DNA of 64,000 nucleotides from the NCBI GenBank assembly GCA_029948255.1, contig JALIZF010001838.1, positions 882,343-946,342 of the forward strand. Reading direction: 5' to 3'. The translations under genes were made by a program, and so were the position numbers. Positions 45,893 through 57,940 of the stretch are shown one piece after another (position 1 is the stretch's first letter; every line of letters starts with the position of its first letter). Source of the stretch: Telmatactis stephensoni (taxonomy: Eukaryota > Cnidaria > Anthozoa > Actiniaria > Isophelliidae). Under the pieces are notes generated by a model that made no database searches, was not told the origin of the DNA, and saw nothing but the letters and a program-made list of their open reading frames with translations.

Positions 45893-48800
45893 GCAGTGCT
45901 GGTAGTGATACGGCCATTCCTCCCTTTCTCCATCCCTCGCCACCCTTTCCTTTCCTTCTATTTATTCTTCCCTCCCTTTCTGCTTCCCTCCCTCCTTTCT
46001 TCCCTTCCCTCTCCTTCTCCCCTCTCTTTCTATCATCCCTTCCTCCCTCTTTCCATCCCTCCCTTCTGCCCTTCCTTTCCTTCCTCGCTCTTCCATCTCT
46101 CTCCCTCCCTCCCTCCCTTCTGTCCTTCCTTCCTTCCACACTCCCTCCCTCTCCCTTCCTCCCTCCCTCCCACTCTCCCTTCCTCACTCCCTCCCTTTCT
46201 CCTTCCTTCCCTTTCTCCTTCCTTCTTCCCTCTCTTTCTCTCTCCCTCCCTGCCATCCTTCCTTTGTCCTTCAGATCATCCCTTTCAGTTTCATTTAATA
46301 ATGCCACAAAATAATAACTACAGACCTATTGAAGACTACTTGAAAACTAAGAAAACATTATTTCCACTAGTTCCAGTAATACAGTGCAAGGCAAGAAAGG
46401 CAGAAAACTGTCGGCAGTCTGGAGAAATAGGAATGAAGGGAAAGCAAGTCGTAGCCACTCAGTGGATGTAATAAGAGGCAGCCGGTCTGACTCTTCACCA
46501 TTAGCTGATAGTGGTGGCTCTGCTACACAGCGGGGGAGTATTTCAAGCACCCTGGACACAGGGTTTTTTGGTAAGTTCAAGAAAGGAATACTAGAGATGT
46601 GGAGTAGAGATAAGGAATAAAGGTTAGAGAAAAAGGAAGAGATAAAATCAAAAGAAGGCAGGAGTAATGGAACTGGCTATTCATGGGGAAGGATTTGATT
46701 GATAAACAATTTAAAAAAACCCCATCTTTTTAAGGGTGAGACTCACTCTTTGGAAAGCTACACTCCATGGATGGACGAATCAGTAGATTCATTTTCCAGC
46801 TATTTTATTTTCAAGTCCTAATCCTTCCCTATGCTAATTCTGTTTGCAATGGTAAACAGTTAATTCAGAAAGGTGGACGCATAGCATTTTAGAAAAAATA
46901 GATCATTTTAACTAAAAACATGATGATCTTAATATTGTCACGTGAATTAACCTTTTAACACATGCATTAAACAACTGTTTTCTGTTTTATTAATGTCTTA
47001 GTCATATTAAAACTATTCGAAACTACAGTCATTTTTAAATGTTTTAACCATTAATTTAATGTACTGTGTAATACCAACAAATAACACTTAATTCCTTTAT
47101 AAATGATTAACTTATACCTTAATTTCTGTGCATTGTGTGCATCAATAACCCTTTCGAATGTCTAATAAACATGATATTAACAAAGATGAAGCTGGGATAT
47201 TTGTGATAACTGTAAATAAATGAGAGTAGTCAATATTCTCAAACACTCAGAGTATAAAATTTAGTATTATAACATAATGAAAACCAGTGACTAATAAATT
47301 AGTATACACTGCACTAGTTTATGTTTATTTTATAACATCTAAATGAATGTTTCATCTTGCCATACATAAAACATTTATATAACTATAAATTTCCTTCTTC
47401 ATTCTTTTGAATATCTTATTTTACGTACTTAAGTAACTTGGAAGCATTCTTACTTGGGTTAAGGTTTGACATTAAATCACAATAATCATCTTAAAAACTA
47501 GTAAAGATTCTATTAAATCATTTAAAAAGTTCCAGGGGAGAATCTGCACTGCACATTAGTCTACACTAAGAAGCCTATCGACACAAGCAAGACATTTGCA
47601 TCTGGTAAGTTACCACGGAAACATACTCCTACTTTAAAAATGCAACACACTTTATACATAAATGCATCAAGCAAGGCATTAAATACACATCCACAGCAAG
47701 ACACGATCTGTTTCACACTCCTACAAAAATCTTCTCAAGGGTCTAATATTAAGTAATATTAGGTACCTGCATGGAGCACAAAAGGTTACAGGCTCACACC
47801 CCAAGCAATCTGGGCTAGGATTGTTTCCCTTCTCTTTTTGTTCTCATGGAAAAACGTCATTAATAATAATTATTATACAGTATAATCAACTCTAAAGCAA
47901 ATGGATCAAGACTAGCAAGTGAACTAGTTTGGCCTGCATTTGTGTATAAAGATGAAATGAGGAATAAATGGAATTAATTGCATAGCTTTAGTCTGGAGTG
48001 TGAAGGTTCAGTATACAGGACGAAACTATAGTCTCTAAACTGGAAGTGTGTTTTTCTAGGTTAGGTACATAATGTAGATCATTACAGAACACCACCACTG
48101 GAATTTATTTCAATAATTATTAGTGAAAAACAAGTTCTGTACTTAGAGCAGCTCTGATAATATCAAGACAATAAGGCCATATTGTAATAGTCAAAAAGGA
48201 TGCAGCTTATCTTTGACATGTCTTTCCATTTAAACAACAACACTTTTTGATATCAGGGCTGTCAACCCCCAAGGCTGACAATTATTAAAACATACACAAG
48301 GCTTCACCTCGCTATCTCCGAAGTTGATTTTTGTACCTCAGAGGGGGGAGACGATATTTCAAGAAAGAAGACAATATTTCAGTTGAAATGGTCACGATTT
48401 TAGGTTTTGAGCGATTGTCTCCCCCTCTCTTGATACCCCCCCTGATATCCTGGTGACAGGTCTGAATTGTTTCATACATGAAAGTAAAATATGTTTCTGC
48501 CAAATAGGTTAGTTTTTATTGCATGATTTATAAATAGAATGAGAAATAATTTATTAAAATTATACCAACAATTAAATCTGGTCATCGAAACACTCAAATA
48601 AAACAAAAAATAATTAGCATAAATCTATTACCTTTAATACGTAACATTGAAACTTTTGAAAAGTACATTAAAAACTTTTAGTAATATACTTGTTAAGATA
48701 ATCTTAAGAAAATAATGACGATTTTAAAATCAACAACATAGCTGGATCAATCCAACATGATCCATCTAGTACTTAAAAGACATATTTTATCAATAAGTTT

Positions 48801-51800
48801 TGTTACTTCTCAAAATGTTGCACAAAGACGACCATATTTTGATATATTCCATATTCCTTGAATAATCTTGTGACATTCCACTTTTTGTCAAAGCTCAAAA
48901 TTTGTCAAAAATGGGCTGAATATGCAAGCAGAGCAATTATTCAAGCAAGCAGGAAATTATTTCTACTTTTTCACTGTCTCTTTGCAAAGGAACTAATGTC
49001 AAGAAAAGAGAACAGCAATTCTTTTTTAAGGGAAGACACCCTAAAATCCTAAATCTATGTGCTTTTTCCTAAGGGAAGATGCACTAATATTGATATCTTT
49101 TTTGCAGATGAGGCAAATATTTCTATATCTGAGGATGGAGAACCAGCAATCACGTAAGTGAGACCTTGTTCAGATTACATTCCAGCCATGTACTGGCCAT
49201 TTTATGATTAATATATAGATATACAACAGTCCCAAATAATATATTTTCACTGCTCAGATGAAGTTCTTTGGGGGTGATATAAATTATATCTACTACTTTC
49301 AGTTAAGCTTTTTAAACTGGTAAAAAAACACTAAAAAGGAAAAATATATCTATTATTATAACAATATTTTTATAGAAGAACCAAAATGTTATACATGTTT
49401 TCTAAAAAGGTATAGAAATTTAACGACATTTATTTAAGGCAACATGGATAACCATGACAACATAGAGCAGAGCATGGTATTTGCTTATATATTATAGCTT
49501 AACTTGTTAATAACTGAACCATTTAAAACTTAATTTGCAACTACTATTTGCAAATAATAATAGCCCAGTCTTATCTGAAGGTCGTTACTAATAAACATTT
49601 AATATTTTGGGGCCTAATAAATAGATTTTAGCAATAAGTACATTTAGGTTGCAACAAAAAAACACTGGTCTTCATCAGACAACTGATGTGTGGTTGCATA
49701 TTAAGGTTTTATTTTTTCTTCTTGTTGTATTCATTCACTATCATTCTTTATTTCAGTTTAACTCAGGCACAGAAGCATGCTATAAGACTCATACGGTTGC
49801 TGAAACTTAATGTTGCCATTAGAAAATTCAAGGTGAGAAAATGTGGTCCAAGGATTCAAATCTGGCAATATTAACCCCATTTCATTTGGTATTATATAAT
49901 TATATATAATTATATTATAATTATTATATAATGTACATATTAACCAAGTACATCACAGGTTTTCTAACACGCAAGTGGGAATCTTTTGGGATTTTTGCTC
50001 CTCACTTAATAGAACAAAAGTCCAATCCTTAAGCAAGAATTGAAAGTGATGACGTCATAAAAAATAAATTTTTGATTTTTTCAAATTTTGATTCCATATT
50101 TCAATAGGTCATGAAAAAAGTTTAATATCTGCCAAATTTCTATTTTATTTCAAAAGATATTTGAGTTATGGTCATCTGAATAATCATATAATTTTCCTTA
50201 AGAAATCACTGTAAATTTAAACAGGGCCAAAAATACAGTGATTTGTTAGGGAAAATTATATATTCAACTGGGCATATTTTGACTGCGATTTCCATGAAAT
50301 TTGGTATTTAAACTTCTTTCATGACTGCCTATGAATTCAAATGAATTGAGAATCAAAAATTCCCAATTTGAAAATTTATTTTTTGTGATGTCACACTTAA
50401 TTGCCACTCAATTTTAAAGATTTTTTAAAAATAATTTAAATTGCCTTTACAGGAAGCTAGAAAACCATATGACGTAAAAGATGTTATAGAGCAATACTCT
50501 ACTGGTCATGTGGAAATGTTATCAAGAATGAAAAGCTTGCAACAAAGGTACAATAGCAATATCAAATTACATGTCATGTATTTGTAAGAAGCTGACCTAA
50601 AAGAGGAATGTTGTTTTTTATCAGAATTGACAAGATATCTGGAGAAAGGGAAACATCAAGTAAGTTACATACTGGTAATATTACTAATTATTAATTATTA
50701 CTAATTATTATTAATTTTATATATGCAGAGTTCATCATTCTTTCAATAAACTACAATCATGGACAAAACCCTTGAGACAATTCAACATTTTGCTTAAACC
50801 AATCCTCCTCGCTCCACCCATCCCCCCTCACCTCAATGTTGTTGTCAACATCAGCCCTGCTGTATGGGCAACCCTCTGAAACAACATTGAGAAGGGGGAA
50901 GCAAGGGGGGTTGGCAATGTTTTTGATCTGTGTGATGAAGACAACAAGTTGAGATCATGGTTTCTGCAAAAATTGGCACTGTCTCAACCAGCTATATGTC
51001 CAAGATTGTAGTTAATATATTATATTTAATGTGCTTTTGTATGTCAGTCATGATTTAAGAGACCTTTGTACAACCTTGTTATCCATCAAACAACAAGGTC
51101 ATAGAAACATTTCTAAGTAGATACATATTTTTGACCAATGTATTTGCATTATTGACTTGACAATTTCACTTCCTTTCCAAGTGTATGAGGATAGCACCTT
51201 TAAATCCAATGTTTCTGCTCGCTTGATGAAGGTTGAACATCAGGTAAGGATCTCTAACTTTAACCTTTGTCTTGGCATCTCAATTTTTTTCTTGAGAAAT
51301 TGTATAATTATGTAAATTGATAGACTCAAGCATATTTGGCAAGTCACATTTTTGTTTCAATTCCTTTGCCATCATTAATTTATGTCACTGCTATTATCTT
51401 TCACTTTTTTGGGGGATGCAAGGGTGGTCAAGCCACTAGAGCACTTGCTGGTCTGTCACGCCCTGACTGTGCTCCTGGATTTGATTCCTAGATTGGGCAC
51501 CTTCCATGACTTGAGTTTGTCAGTTCATTCTCTCCCTGCTTGCTTCAAGGGTATTTTATTGGTTACATTTTCTTTGTCTGGTCCTCCAGTTTCTTAGTAA
51601 AAAATGAACTGGTGACCTGAGAGTTGTTTGCACAGAATACTAGAAATTATGAAAAAATGAAATGAAATTTTAGCATTTATATAGCGCAAATATCTATATG
51701 AATATAATCAAATGCGCTTAGAGTTTGTTAGTAGTAAGGACAGACTGTTGTACCGGGCGACAATCCCCTACGCTTTGCGAACAGTACAACAGGATCTTTT

Positions 51801-53017
51801 ACGTCCACTATACAAGCAAGGAGCAAGGTTAGAGTGAAAGCAGCTAGACGGGGCCTACGTTTTAACGTCCTTATCTGAGAGATGTGTAATTATTAGTGCA
51901 TAAGGGCTAAAAGACATTGGACAGATAAATAACAAGGCTAGCAAGGACACCATTGCAGCTTTCATCAATTGTTGTTGGCCCTTGTTACTGCTGCCTGGCT
52001 CTATCTGCTATCTAAGGCCACCTTCATGTGATGTGCAAATTGTAGTTACAAATTATTATTTCTTTCTAGGTTACTGTTCTTGATCGTAAAGTTGATGTTC
52101 TTTTAAGTTTACTGACCAAGATGTCTGGTACAGATCCCAAAACCATTGATATGAACTTCCCAGGCTCACCTCCTCCCCCAGGGGGCGAGCCAGCTAGTAG
52201 GGGCCTACCCACTGTAGTCATTGGTAGTGACAAGAATTTGGAATCTCGAGTACGCAGTGAGAGTTTCCCTAGTACACATTTATTATCAAACAATATTCCA
52301 CCTTGGAATCCAAAACATTCTCAATCTGATCCTGTTTTGAAATTTGATGCCACTTTAGACTTATCAAAGATACAGGGTCCAAGGACACCCTCTCTAAGTA
52401 GTGAAGATTCACACGAAAGCAAAGACATGGACTGCTTAAGTACCCCTGGGATGACTACTGTTTCGCCAAATCGTATTCTTGGAGTACATGGCCGACAGCT
52501 TTCGGATGTTACAGAAGGTGACGAGAGTGTCTCATCAGACTCTAAAGAAAATGCTTTGGATAGTAAATTTTCTCGTGAAAGTACTCTAGATTCTATAGAA
52601 GATGCTAAGGAACCAAGTGAGGATGTAGAAATTCCTATGTATGATCCCTTATTAAACCCTTATATATCAGATCCACCTCATGATCCAAAACCACCAGATT
52701 CCCCTACAGTTTGGGAAAAGAAAATTGAAGATCCTAAGAGACAGAGAAACGGAAGCCATAAGACGTCTAGTACTAGTTCATTTGGTACTTTAGTGGGTGA
52801 AGGCTCTGGGAATGGCTCAATGGAACATGATGCTACCTCATCTGAAGTATTCCCTACAGGGGGATCTGTGGAAAAGGAGGGAATTGACGCATTGTCGAAA
52901 GGTGACTCTTCTGAGGTAGATTCTGGCTCAGTAGACTCGGATCCAACTGCTGCTCCATCAGATGATGCTAAAGCAAAGAGAAGAGCTTTAAGGCGATGTA
53001 CTCCTATAGAAGTGTAG
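32511..53017 (+). CDS. KCNQ: KCNQ (Kv7) voltage-gated potassium channel, 15 exons
   Basis: Exons by my assembly: 32511-32818, 38197-38290, 39073-39199, 41207-41379, 43335-43463, 43646-43756, 44273-44368, 45715-45836, 46371-46570, 49108-49153, 49757-49832, 50453-50547, 50625-50659, 51182-51243, 52070-53017. All introns are GT-AG, phases agree throughout, and the sum is 873 codons plus stop, near the upper end for the family. Seen: NFLERPRG before S1; [13 protein letters not shown] after S2; S4 arginines at 202, 205, 211, 214 followed by DRQG; TIGYGD filter at 282-287; [17 protein letters not shown] in S6; calmodulin helix A (ILLQSHWRMY) and helix B with [17 protein letters not shown]; an assembly helix in exons 14-15; then a long Ser/Asp/Pro-rich tail. 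Role from family: slow voltage-gated K+ current in the plasma membrane, tetrameric, PIP2- and calmodulin-regulated. Start chosen at the first in-frame ATG. Confidence 0.95.
36016..36162. repeat. Foldback MITE, family A copy 2 (KCNQ intron 1)
   Basis: Arms start CATGTCTCTGTACTGTGATA and end in its complement, with GGAAGATGTAGAGCAAGAG further in. It is less than 700 bp from copy 3 and related to 969-1121. Confidence 0.75.
36697..36850. repeat. Foldback MITE, family A copy 3 (KCNQ intron 1)
   Basis: Same arms as 36016-36162, with the central part rearranged: the AAAGCAAGAG block and its complement are offset. A 122-codon frame that starts here and runs to 37068 is a by-product. Confidence 0.7.
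38370..38751. mobile_element. Inverted-repeat elements in KCNQ intron 2
   Basis: A small hairpin (ACAATTAGACCT and its complement, 38375-38471) is followed by an element bounded by TAGTATAAACCTACT (38474) and AGTAGGTTTATACTA (ends 38751). The second contains two tandem copies of about 95 bp, each with TTAGACCTCTA(C)TAGAGTAGCCAATC. It begins 80 bp after exon 2. Confidence 0.6.
38757..39060 (+). repeat. Degenerate (CATC)n/(CTTC)n microsatellite region
   Basis: CATCCATC and CCTTCCTCC runs make up most of this stretch just before exon 3 of KCNQ (39073). Several overlapping frames rich in His/Pro/Ser arise only from the repeat. Confidence 0.8.
39650..39946 (+). repeat. Two tandem copies of a 140-bp repeat in KCNQ intron 3
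   Basis: Each copy runs AAATTTGATAATTTCTCTGG to AATTTTAGTGAGTAAAA. The two differ at several positions, so the duplication is not recent. No coding potential. Confidence 0.75.
41021..41100 (+). mobile_element. tRNA-derived SINE fragment in KCNQ intron 3
   Basis: GGAGCTCAGTGGTTAGAACATG (A-box-like) and TTGGTTCAACCCC (B-box) at tRNA-like spacing. The flanking stems do not pair. It lies about 100 bp before exon 4. Confidence 0.55.
42208..42480 (-). mobile_element. tRNA-derived SINE and LINE-end debris in KCNQ intron 4
   Basis: On the - strand an A-box TGGCTGAGTGG (about 42456-42466) and a B-box AGTTCGATTCC (about 42404-42414) form a tRNA-like head. The T-stem is broken. The adjoining 42210-42270 stretch (ATAATCAAATGCGGTTGAAATG) resembles 51700. 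Probably a SINE sharing a LINE 3' end. Confidence 0.55.
42681..42830. repeat. Foldback MITE, family D (KCNQ intron 4)
   Basis: A 150-bp near-palindrome from ATAGATTCCATTTTT to its complement, with arms of about 70 bp and a loop of a few bases around AAAAAGT. It contains GACGTCAAAATGTG and its near-complement. No coding capacity. Confidence 0.8.
43008..43102. repeat. Foldback element, family C (KCNQ intron 4)
   Basis: Arms TATAAAGAACGAG and TGTTTTATCGG.TATAAAGATCC pair with the complement on the right. The loop is GAGCCGTAGGCGA. It starts about 230 bp before exon 5. Confidence 0.75.
43830..44117. repeat. Foldback element in KCNQ intron 6
   Basis: TTTCAGAAAACATT at the left and AATGTTTTCTGAAA at the right end. 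Further pairing includes GGGTAGAAATCA and GGCGACTTTATAATGCATAT with their complements. A unique centre separates the arms. Confidence 0.65.
45428..45693. mobile_element. Foldback MITE, family E copy 1, beside KCNQ exon 8
   Basis: Arms of about 110 bp run from ACAGTGCTGTGCTGCGAACC to the complement, which ends GCAGCACTGT. They include TTTTTGACATCTTTTTGACA and CTAACCAATTAGATATTGGC. A second copy lies at 56185-56485. The element ends 21 bp before the exon 8 boundary at 45715, leaving only AAAAAATATTTTGTGTTTTAG between. The branch point of intron 7 must therefore lie in or very close to the element. Confidence 0.8.
45859..46275 (+). repeat. (ATG)n and long pyrimidine tract in KCNQ intron 8
   Basis: About 11 ATG triplets (45859-45891) are followed by about 370 bases almost purely of CCCT/CTTC type (45905-46272). 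Together they fill most of the 534-bp intron. Frames through it give poly-Asp, poly-Met, Ser/Pro or Glu/Arg chains that are not real proteins. Confidence 0.85.
51415..51600 (+). mobile_element. tRNA-derived SINE in KCNQ intron 14
   Basis: GGTGGTCAAGCCACTAGAGC resembles an A-box region and GATTTGATTCCTAG a B-box, followed by a non-tRNA body to CTTAGTAAAAAATGAACTGG. Degenerate; call based on the box order and length. Confidence 0.45.
51660..51890 (+). repeat. Dispersed repeat related to 29900-30230
   Basis: TTTATATAGCGCAAATATC and ATAATCAAATGCGCTT are followed by AACAGGATCTTTTACGTCCA and GGGCCTACGTTTTAACGTCC. The order is the same as in 29900-30230. Confidence 0.6.
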
Positions 53018-54414
53018 GGATTTCTTGAATGGTACTGTAGAGATTGGCTACTACAAAACTGTGCTATGACTAAGCATAACAAGCTAGGGTTTAGGCTGTT
53101 GTTTTATCAAGAAGATCATAAGCAACATGATTAGCTATGAGGTGATGTACTCCTATACAATATCATATTGTGGATTGAATGTCTCCATGCTAAATCCAGT
53201 GAAACCTAGACTTTGGCATTCAGTAGTTTGCACTTTGCATTTTACCAGTAAATTTGATTAGTATTGGTTGCAAGAAGTGATCAGATTATTGCAGTCTGTA
53301 GATTTGAGTCTGCATCTGACTAGAGAGTGGTTAAAGCCTTTTTTCATGAGCGATGGAAGCAGAAGTGGAAACACATAAGTCAGAGCTCTTTCATTACATG
53401 CACGTTTCATGGGTTTTTTAACAGGATTTTCATTGTATTTTAATGGTTTATTTTCTGTGAAATAACCATGAAAAAATACCATGAAAACCCCCTTAAATTC
53501 CTGTGAAATTCCTGTGAATTCCCCATGAAATAAATCATGGGATTTTCACAGGTTTTCATTTCATAGTGATTGATATGGAAATCAGAAACAATGGAACAAC
53601 ACATAAAGCTTTTATGCTTCTGCTTCTGCTACTCTCTCTCGTGAAACCAGGCTTAATGGTCCATGTGAATAGTTCAAAGTGCAATCATGAATCCATAAAT
53701 GAAAGTCTATGTAGTGTGTTATCACTGGTACCTAATCTATATCACCTTGTATAAGGGTGCCAATCATTCTCCAGAGAATAAAAGATAAACTAGCAGCACT
53801 AGCCATGATGGATGAACAAACAACAGACGCTAATGAGAAATATTTTGTTGACTTTTATCCATGGTGGCTTCTGTGACATCACTTTCAACCTAGCAGTAAT
53901 AAGTGGTGGCAAACTTGTAAACCATATTCTCAACCAGGTATTGTTGATCCTGGATGTTGGATTGGGTCGATAAAAGGCACTGACTTGCCATGAACAGCTC
54001 TCTTTTTTGATATTGATAAATGTTGATAAATATAGTTCCAGTACAGAGGTCAGTTATAGGTTGATTTCTGTATTGTGAATTGTTGATTTAAATATTTATT
54101 ATGTTAATAATATATAATTACTAATTGCTACGTATATATCTGAAGAAAAAATCACCTGAGAAACAATAATAACTATAATATACCATTTACCCAAAATACT
54201 GTTGTTAGGGTGTAGATAAATAAATTGTAGGCATCCTTGAAAAAAATGAATGACTTTTTTATGTCAAGGTATTTTGGCATAGTAAGTAATGTGCCACAGT
54301 TATAATTTAGATGTTTGAAAAAAAATTGTAATAAAAGTCACAATGGTCCATTTACAAATTCCCTCCAGGTTGGGGTATGGATATTTTTATCAGTATCCTT
54401 AGATTGTTTCCCAT

Positions 54415-54584
54415 AGACCCAATCGGCTAACGCGTTGCTATGTACGTTTCCACCCATTTCAAAACCTCTGGGAATAAGAACTTTTGTTCAAAAATTTCCG
54501 GGAGATAAAAGACAAAGAATTATATTCCCAGAGGTTTTGAATTGGGTGGAAACGTACATAGCAACGCGTTAGCCGATTAGGTCT
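54415..54584. repeat. Foldback MITE, family F
   Basis: Arms of about 58 bp start AGACCCAATCGGCTAACGCG and end in its complement, passing through GTACGTTTCCACCCA and AAAACCTCTGGGAATA. The loop is about 50 bp. The arms differ at only a few positions, suggesting a fairly young insertion. Confidence 0.8.
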
Positions 54585-56184
54585 GTTTTTCAATAAATTG
54601 TTAGGATTCTTTATTACTTAAATAATAGTTTCACAGCTTTATTTGTCTACACTCTAATAATAGTATTAACAAGGAAGGAAAAAACTATAATTAAAATAAT
54701 CCTCAAATTCTAGACTTCTATTGCTAGCTGTTTCTGAAAGGTGTTAATTTAAAGACTGCCTTTAATTTTTTAAAGGTTGAAATGTTTTATCTAACCTTTT
54801 ATACCTTACAACAGGTTTAATTTAGGGGTCAGGGGGGTGCAGGGGGTGTGCACCCACCCCTAGCTCCCCTGAGACTATTTTTGATGCTTTTCTTCTCAAT
54901 TATTCTTTCCAAAATATCCTTCAGATCCTCTTGACGATTTCCAATTTCTATAATAATGCTGCAAAGTAGATAAGGCCTTTCTTTGTGTACTGAAAACGTT
55001 GTATATTGTTTGTTGTTTCACACTGTTTGTTTCTTCTATAATTGAAGTTTAATGTTCATTTGAAGGAAAGCATACTATCAATATTATTAATTTCTAATAC
55101 CCCAAGGTATTCTTCTGACTACTTTTTTAATATCATTAATCAACTCTTAATTTTACAAATTTCTCCAACAGCACATATATATTTCTCTCATAATATATTC
55201 AAAGAACCTCCCAACATTAAAGGTTAAGACTAAATCCATACTGTTCATAATAGATTATTTGCAATGTCTTTTAAAATAGCATCTCAATTGATTCTATTTT
55301 TCTAAGATGGGTCATGTTTCATGATTACAAAGAATTGAAAACTAATGTACAATTTGTGTATTAGAAGAAGTTGATTATTTGCAACAACTTTGAATTCTTG
55401 CTAGTGGAGGGCCTTTTAATAGCCATCCCATAGTAGTATTTCATTAGTAATATGTTAGTGTTAGCCATGCCTTCAGAAGGACATGTTATAATTTATGCTA
55501 GAATAATTATTTAGAATCACAGTTATTTAATAATTTAAATTACAATAGTCAAGTAGACAGTACCTGGTTCACACTAGCAACATAAGCATTAAGTATAAGC
55601 AACACACAGACTCAGTATCAAATATATCACATAAGTCTAAGATGTTGCTTGTGTTTTCATGCTTGCATCAGTAACAGGGATGGTGAATGGTCTCCCAAAA
55701 ATAGGCTTTTTCAAAATGTTCAAAATCAAATTTCACTGTCTCTTTTTTTACAAAAAGGCATCTGGATCTTAAAGTATTGCAAACACAGGATGTCAGAGAG
55801 GGAGAGATTAGGGCCCTTATTATGACATGCCTTATATAATATAAGGCACAAATCTTGGTATGATCAGCACTTTTAGTCTAAGACATACGTGCCTTATTCA
55901 GTTAAACCTTATTGAGGCACATCTCAAAACACTGTTGCTCAGTACGGTGCATCTTAAACTAAAAGTGCTGTTTATACTGGAAGGTGTACTCTTTATTGAA
56001 GTCCTACCTTAGATAAGACGCATCTTCTTTTCACACAATGGCCCTATGTGGACAGTGTCAGGCTTGTACTGAAGTGCTTATGACCATTTACTGCACCTAA
56101 CCAGCCTTAACCAGAAATTAATTAGGCCTATCCTGTAAGAATATGATTTTTTGATGATTTTACTAATAAAATGTGGCAAATATT

Positions 56185-56485
56185 ACAGTGCTATGCTTCG
56201 AACCGTGGCTACTACCACAATTTTTTGTTTCTTTTTGGCATCTTCGTGACAACTTTGAATACTGATAACCAATTAGATATTGGCACTTCACTTTGATGTC
56301 TCAATAGGCAGTAAACGTTTGTACATCATACTCATTATTACATGAATGTATGAACTCCACCTTTTGAGACATCAAAGTGAAGCGTTGATATCTAATCGGT
56401 TAGCGGTATTCAAAGTTGTCAAAAAGATGTCAAAATGTAATCAAAAATTTTGTGGTAGTAGCCATGGTTCAAAGCGTAGCACTGT
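56185..56485. mobile_element. Foldback MITE, family E copy 2
   Basis: Same family as 45428-45693: ACAGTGCTATGCTTCGAACC at the left and GCGTAGCACTGT at the right, with AGATATTGGCACTTCACTTT and its near-complement inside. The loop is about 40 bp longer. Confidence 0.8.
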
Positions 56486-56812
56486 AAATTGACAAAGGAG
56501 AAAAACGTTTTGGAAAAATTCCCACATTTTACCTCATAAAGTTTTGCCATCACAAGGAAAGCTAAATGCTTGTGAATAGGCCTCTTGCATCAACTGGCCA
56601 CATGGTACAAAATATGTTATTCTGGTGAGCAAAATATGCACTGGGAAATCTAAATCAAAGACAAGTCAAGCTTGGCTGGTTGGAATCCTCTTGTTTTTGA
56701 GGCTGTTAAATTCCTTTGCCCACCAGAATAGCAATTAATTTTGTACCCTATGATCATTTGATGTAAAAGGCCTATTACAATCCCTAATTTGCCTTAATTA
56801 CTGTCAAACTAA

Positions 56813-56956
56813 GGGTGTTTTCCATTTAGTGGAACCAACTGGCCAGAATGGCTGCAGTTCTTAAATGGTACATGTCAATTCTTAGCTCTGGCTGGAATCA
56901 GTCCTAAGAAATCAAGTCATTCTGGCCAGTTGGTTCCACTAAATGGAAAACAACCT
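56813..56956. repeat. Foldback element, family G
   Basis: TTTTCCATTTAGTGGAACCA and CTGGCCAGAATG pair exactly with the right side, which ends ACTAAATGGAAAACA. The loop is about 60 bp. Confidence 0.75.
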
Positions 56957-57940
56957 AAGAAAATGGTGAACACCTGAAATATGTCTGGAATGTTCAATGT
57001 TTTCTTGTAAATCTAATTGCTGGTAAAATAATACAAAAAAATGAATGGCAATTTAATAATTTTGGTGCAAGACTGATCAAACTGTGATTAAGTTTTAAGA
57101 GCTTACATGGAATTATTGTTCACAAAGGCAGCAAACATCCCAGACATTTTAAGTGTTCACAACCTGTGTAGTTTGACTGTAATTATATGGCATTTCATAT
57201 TATTGGCTGGTACAATATTTACTAATTGAATTATTACATAATTCCCAGAGACAATGATTTGTTGTGAATTAATTCAGTTAATGAATTTAGAAATGACTAA
57301 TTCTCGTAATGACTACTTTTAGAAAGAACTTTAGTTAGAAATATCAGAAATGTAGATAAAATCATATTACAAGATGTATAATATTGTTTTTGTATCTGTG
57401 TAATCAAAATTTGTATGCTTTTAGGAAGCCTTCAAGTCAATTCCAGAAAAAAATAAAATATTGCTACTACAAATGGCATTATGAGTACTGATGCTCTTAT
57501 TTAATTCTTCAATTATGGTGATTATTTTCAATATTATGTGCTTGGACATTGATAGTCTGTTGGAATTTGGTTATTTATAATAATTACTTCCATTACGTCA
57601 ATCAAAGTGAAAAATCAAAAATATGAAGAATTGACAATAAGTAAGGGTTATCGGCCTGAAGCAAGGGGTTATGTGATATATTCAAAAATAAAAATAAATA
57701 AGCAAAAGTAATAATGTATGATAAATTTAGATAATGCTACCATTGTACCCAGCTAGCAGCTGGCTTCCTTTCCTTGAGCAAGGAAAGAAAGGGGGAAGAG
57801 TATCATGCAATAATTATTAGTGTCATGATAATTTTATAAATAATATCATTGTACTGGAGGATATCAAATTATTGTCTGAGGTATAATATATATTCTAAAG
57901 ATCATATTGGATTGAGTAATGTTTGAGTCGCATGCACGCT

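Larger units (their letters stand above)
53018..57940. other. 3' flank of KCNQ and intergenic region, no gene seen
   Basis: Candidate polyadenylation signals include AATAAA at about 53528, 53777 and 54218, but none can be chosen. Only short unsupported frames occur (for example 53566-53754 and 55042-55227). Low-order inverted repeats and the three foldbacks listed separately account for the recognisable structure. The stretch 55800-56050 contains loosely inverted segments (AGCACTTTTAGTCTAAGA and TCTTAAACTAAAAGTGCT). Confidence 0.5.

Noticed and set aside
45560..46471. A 303-codon + strand frame and long partners on both strands (45727-46314, 45786-46307)
   Set aside because: They run through the (ATG)n and CCCT tracts of KCNQ intron 8 and give poly-Met, poly-Asp, Ser/Pro or Glu/Arg chains. 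Only 45715-45836 and 46371-46570 are exon, in other frames or cut by splice sites.
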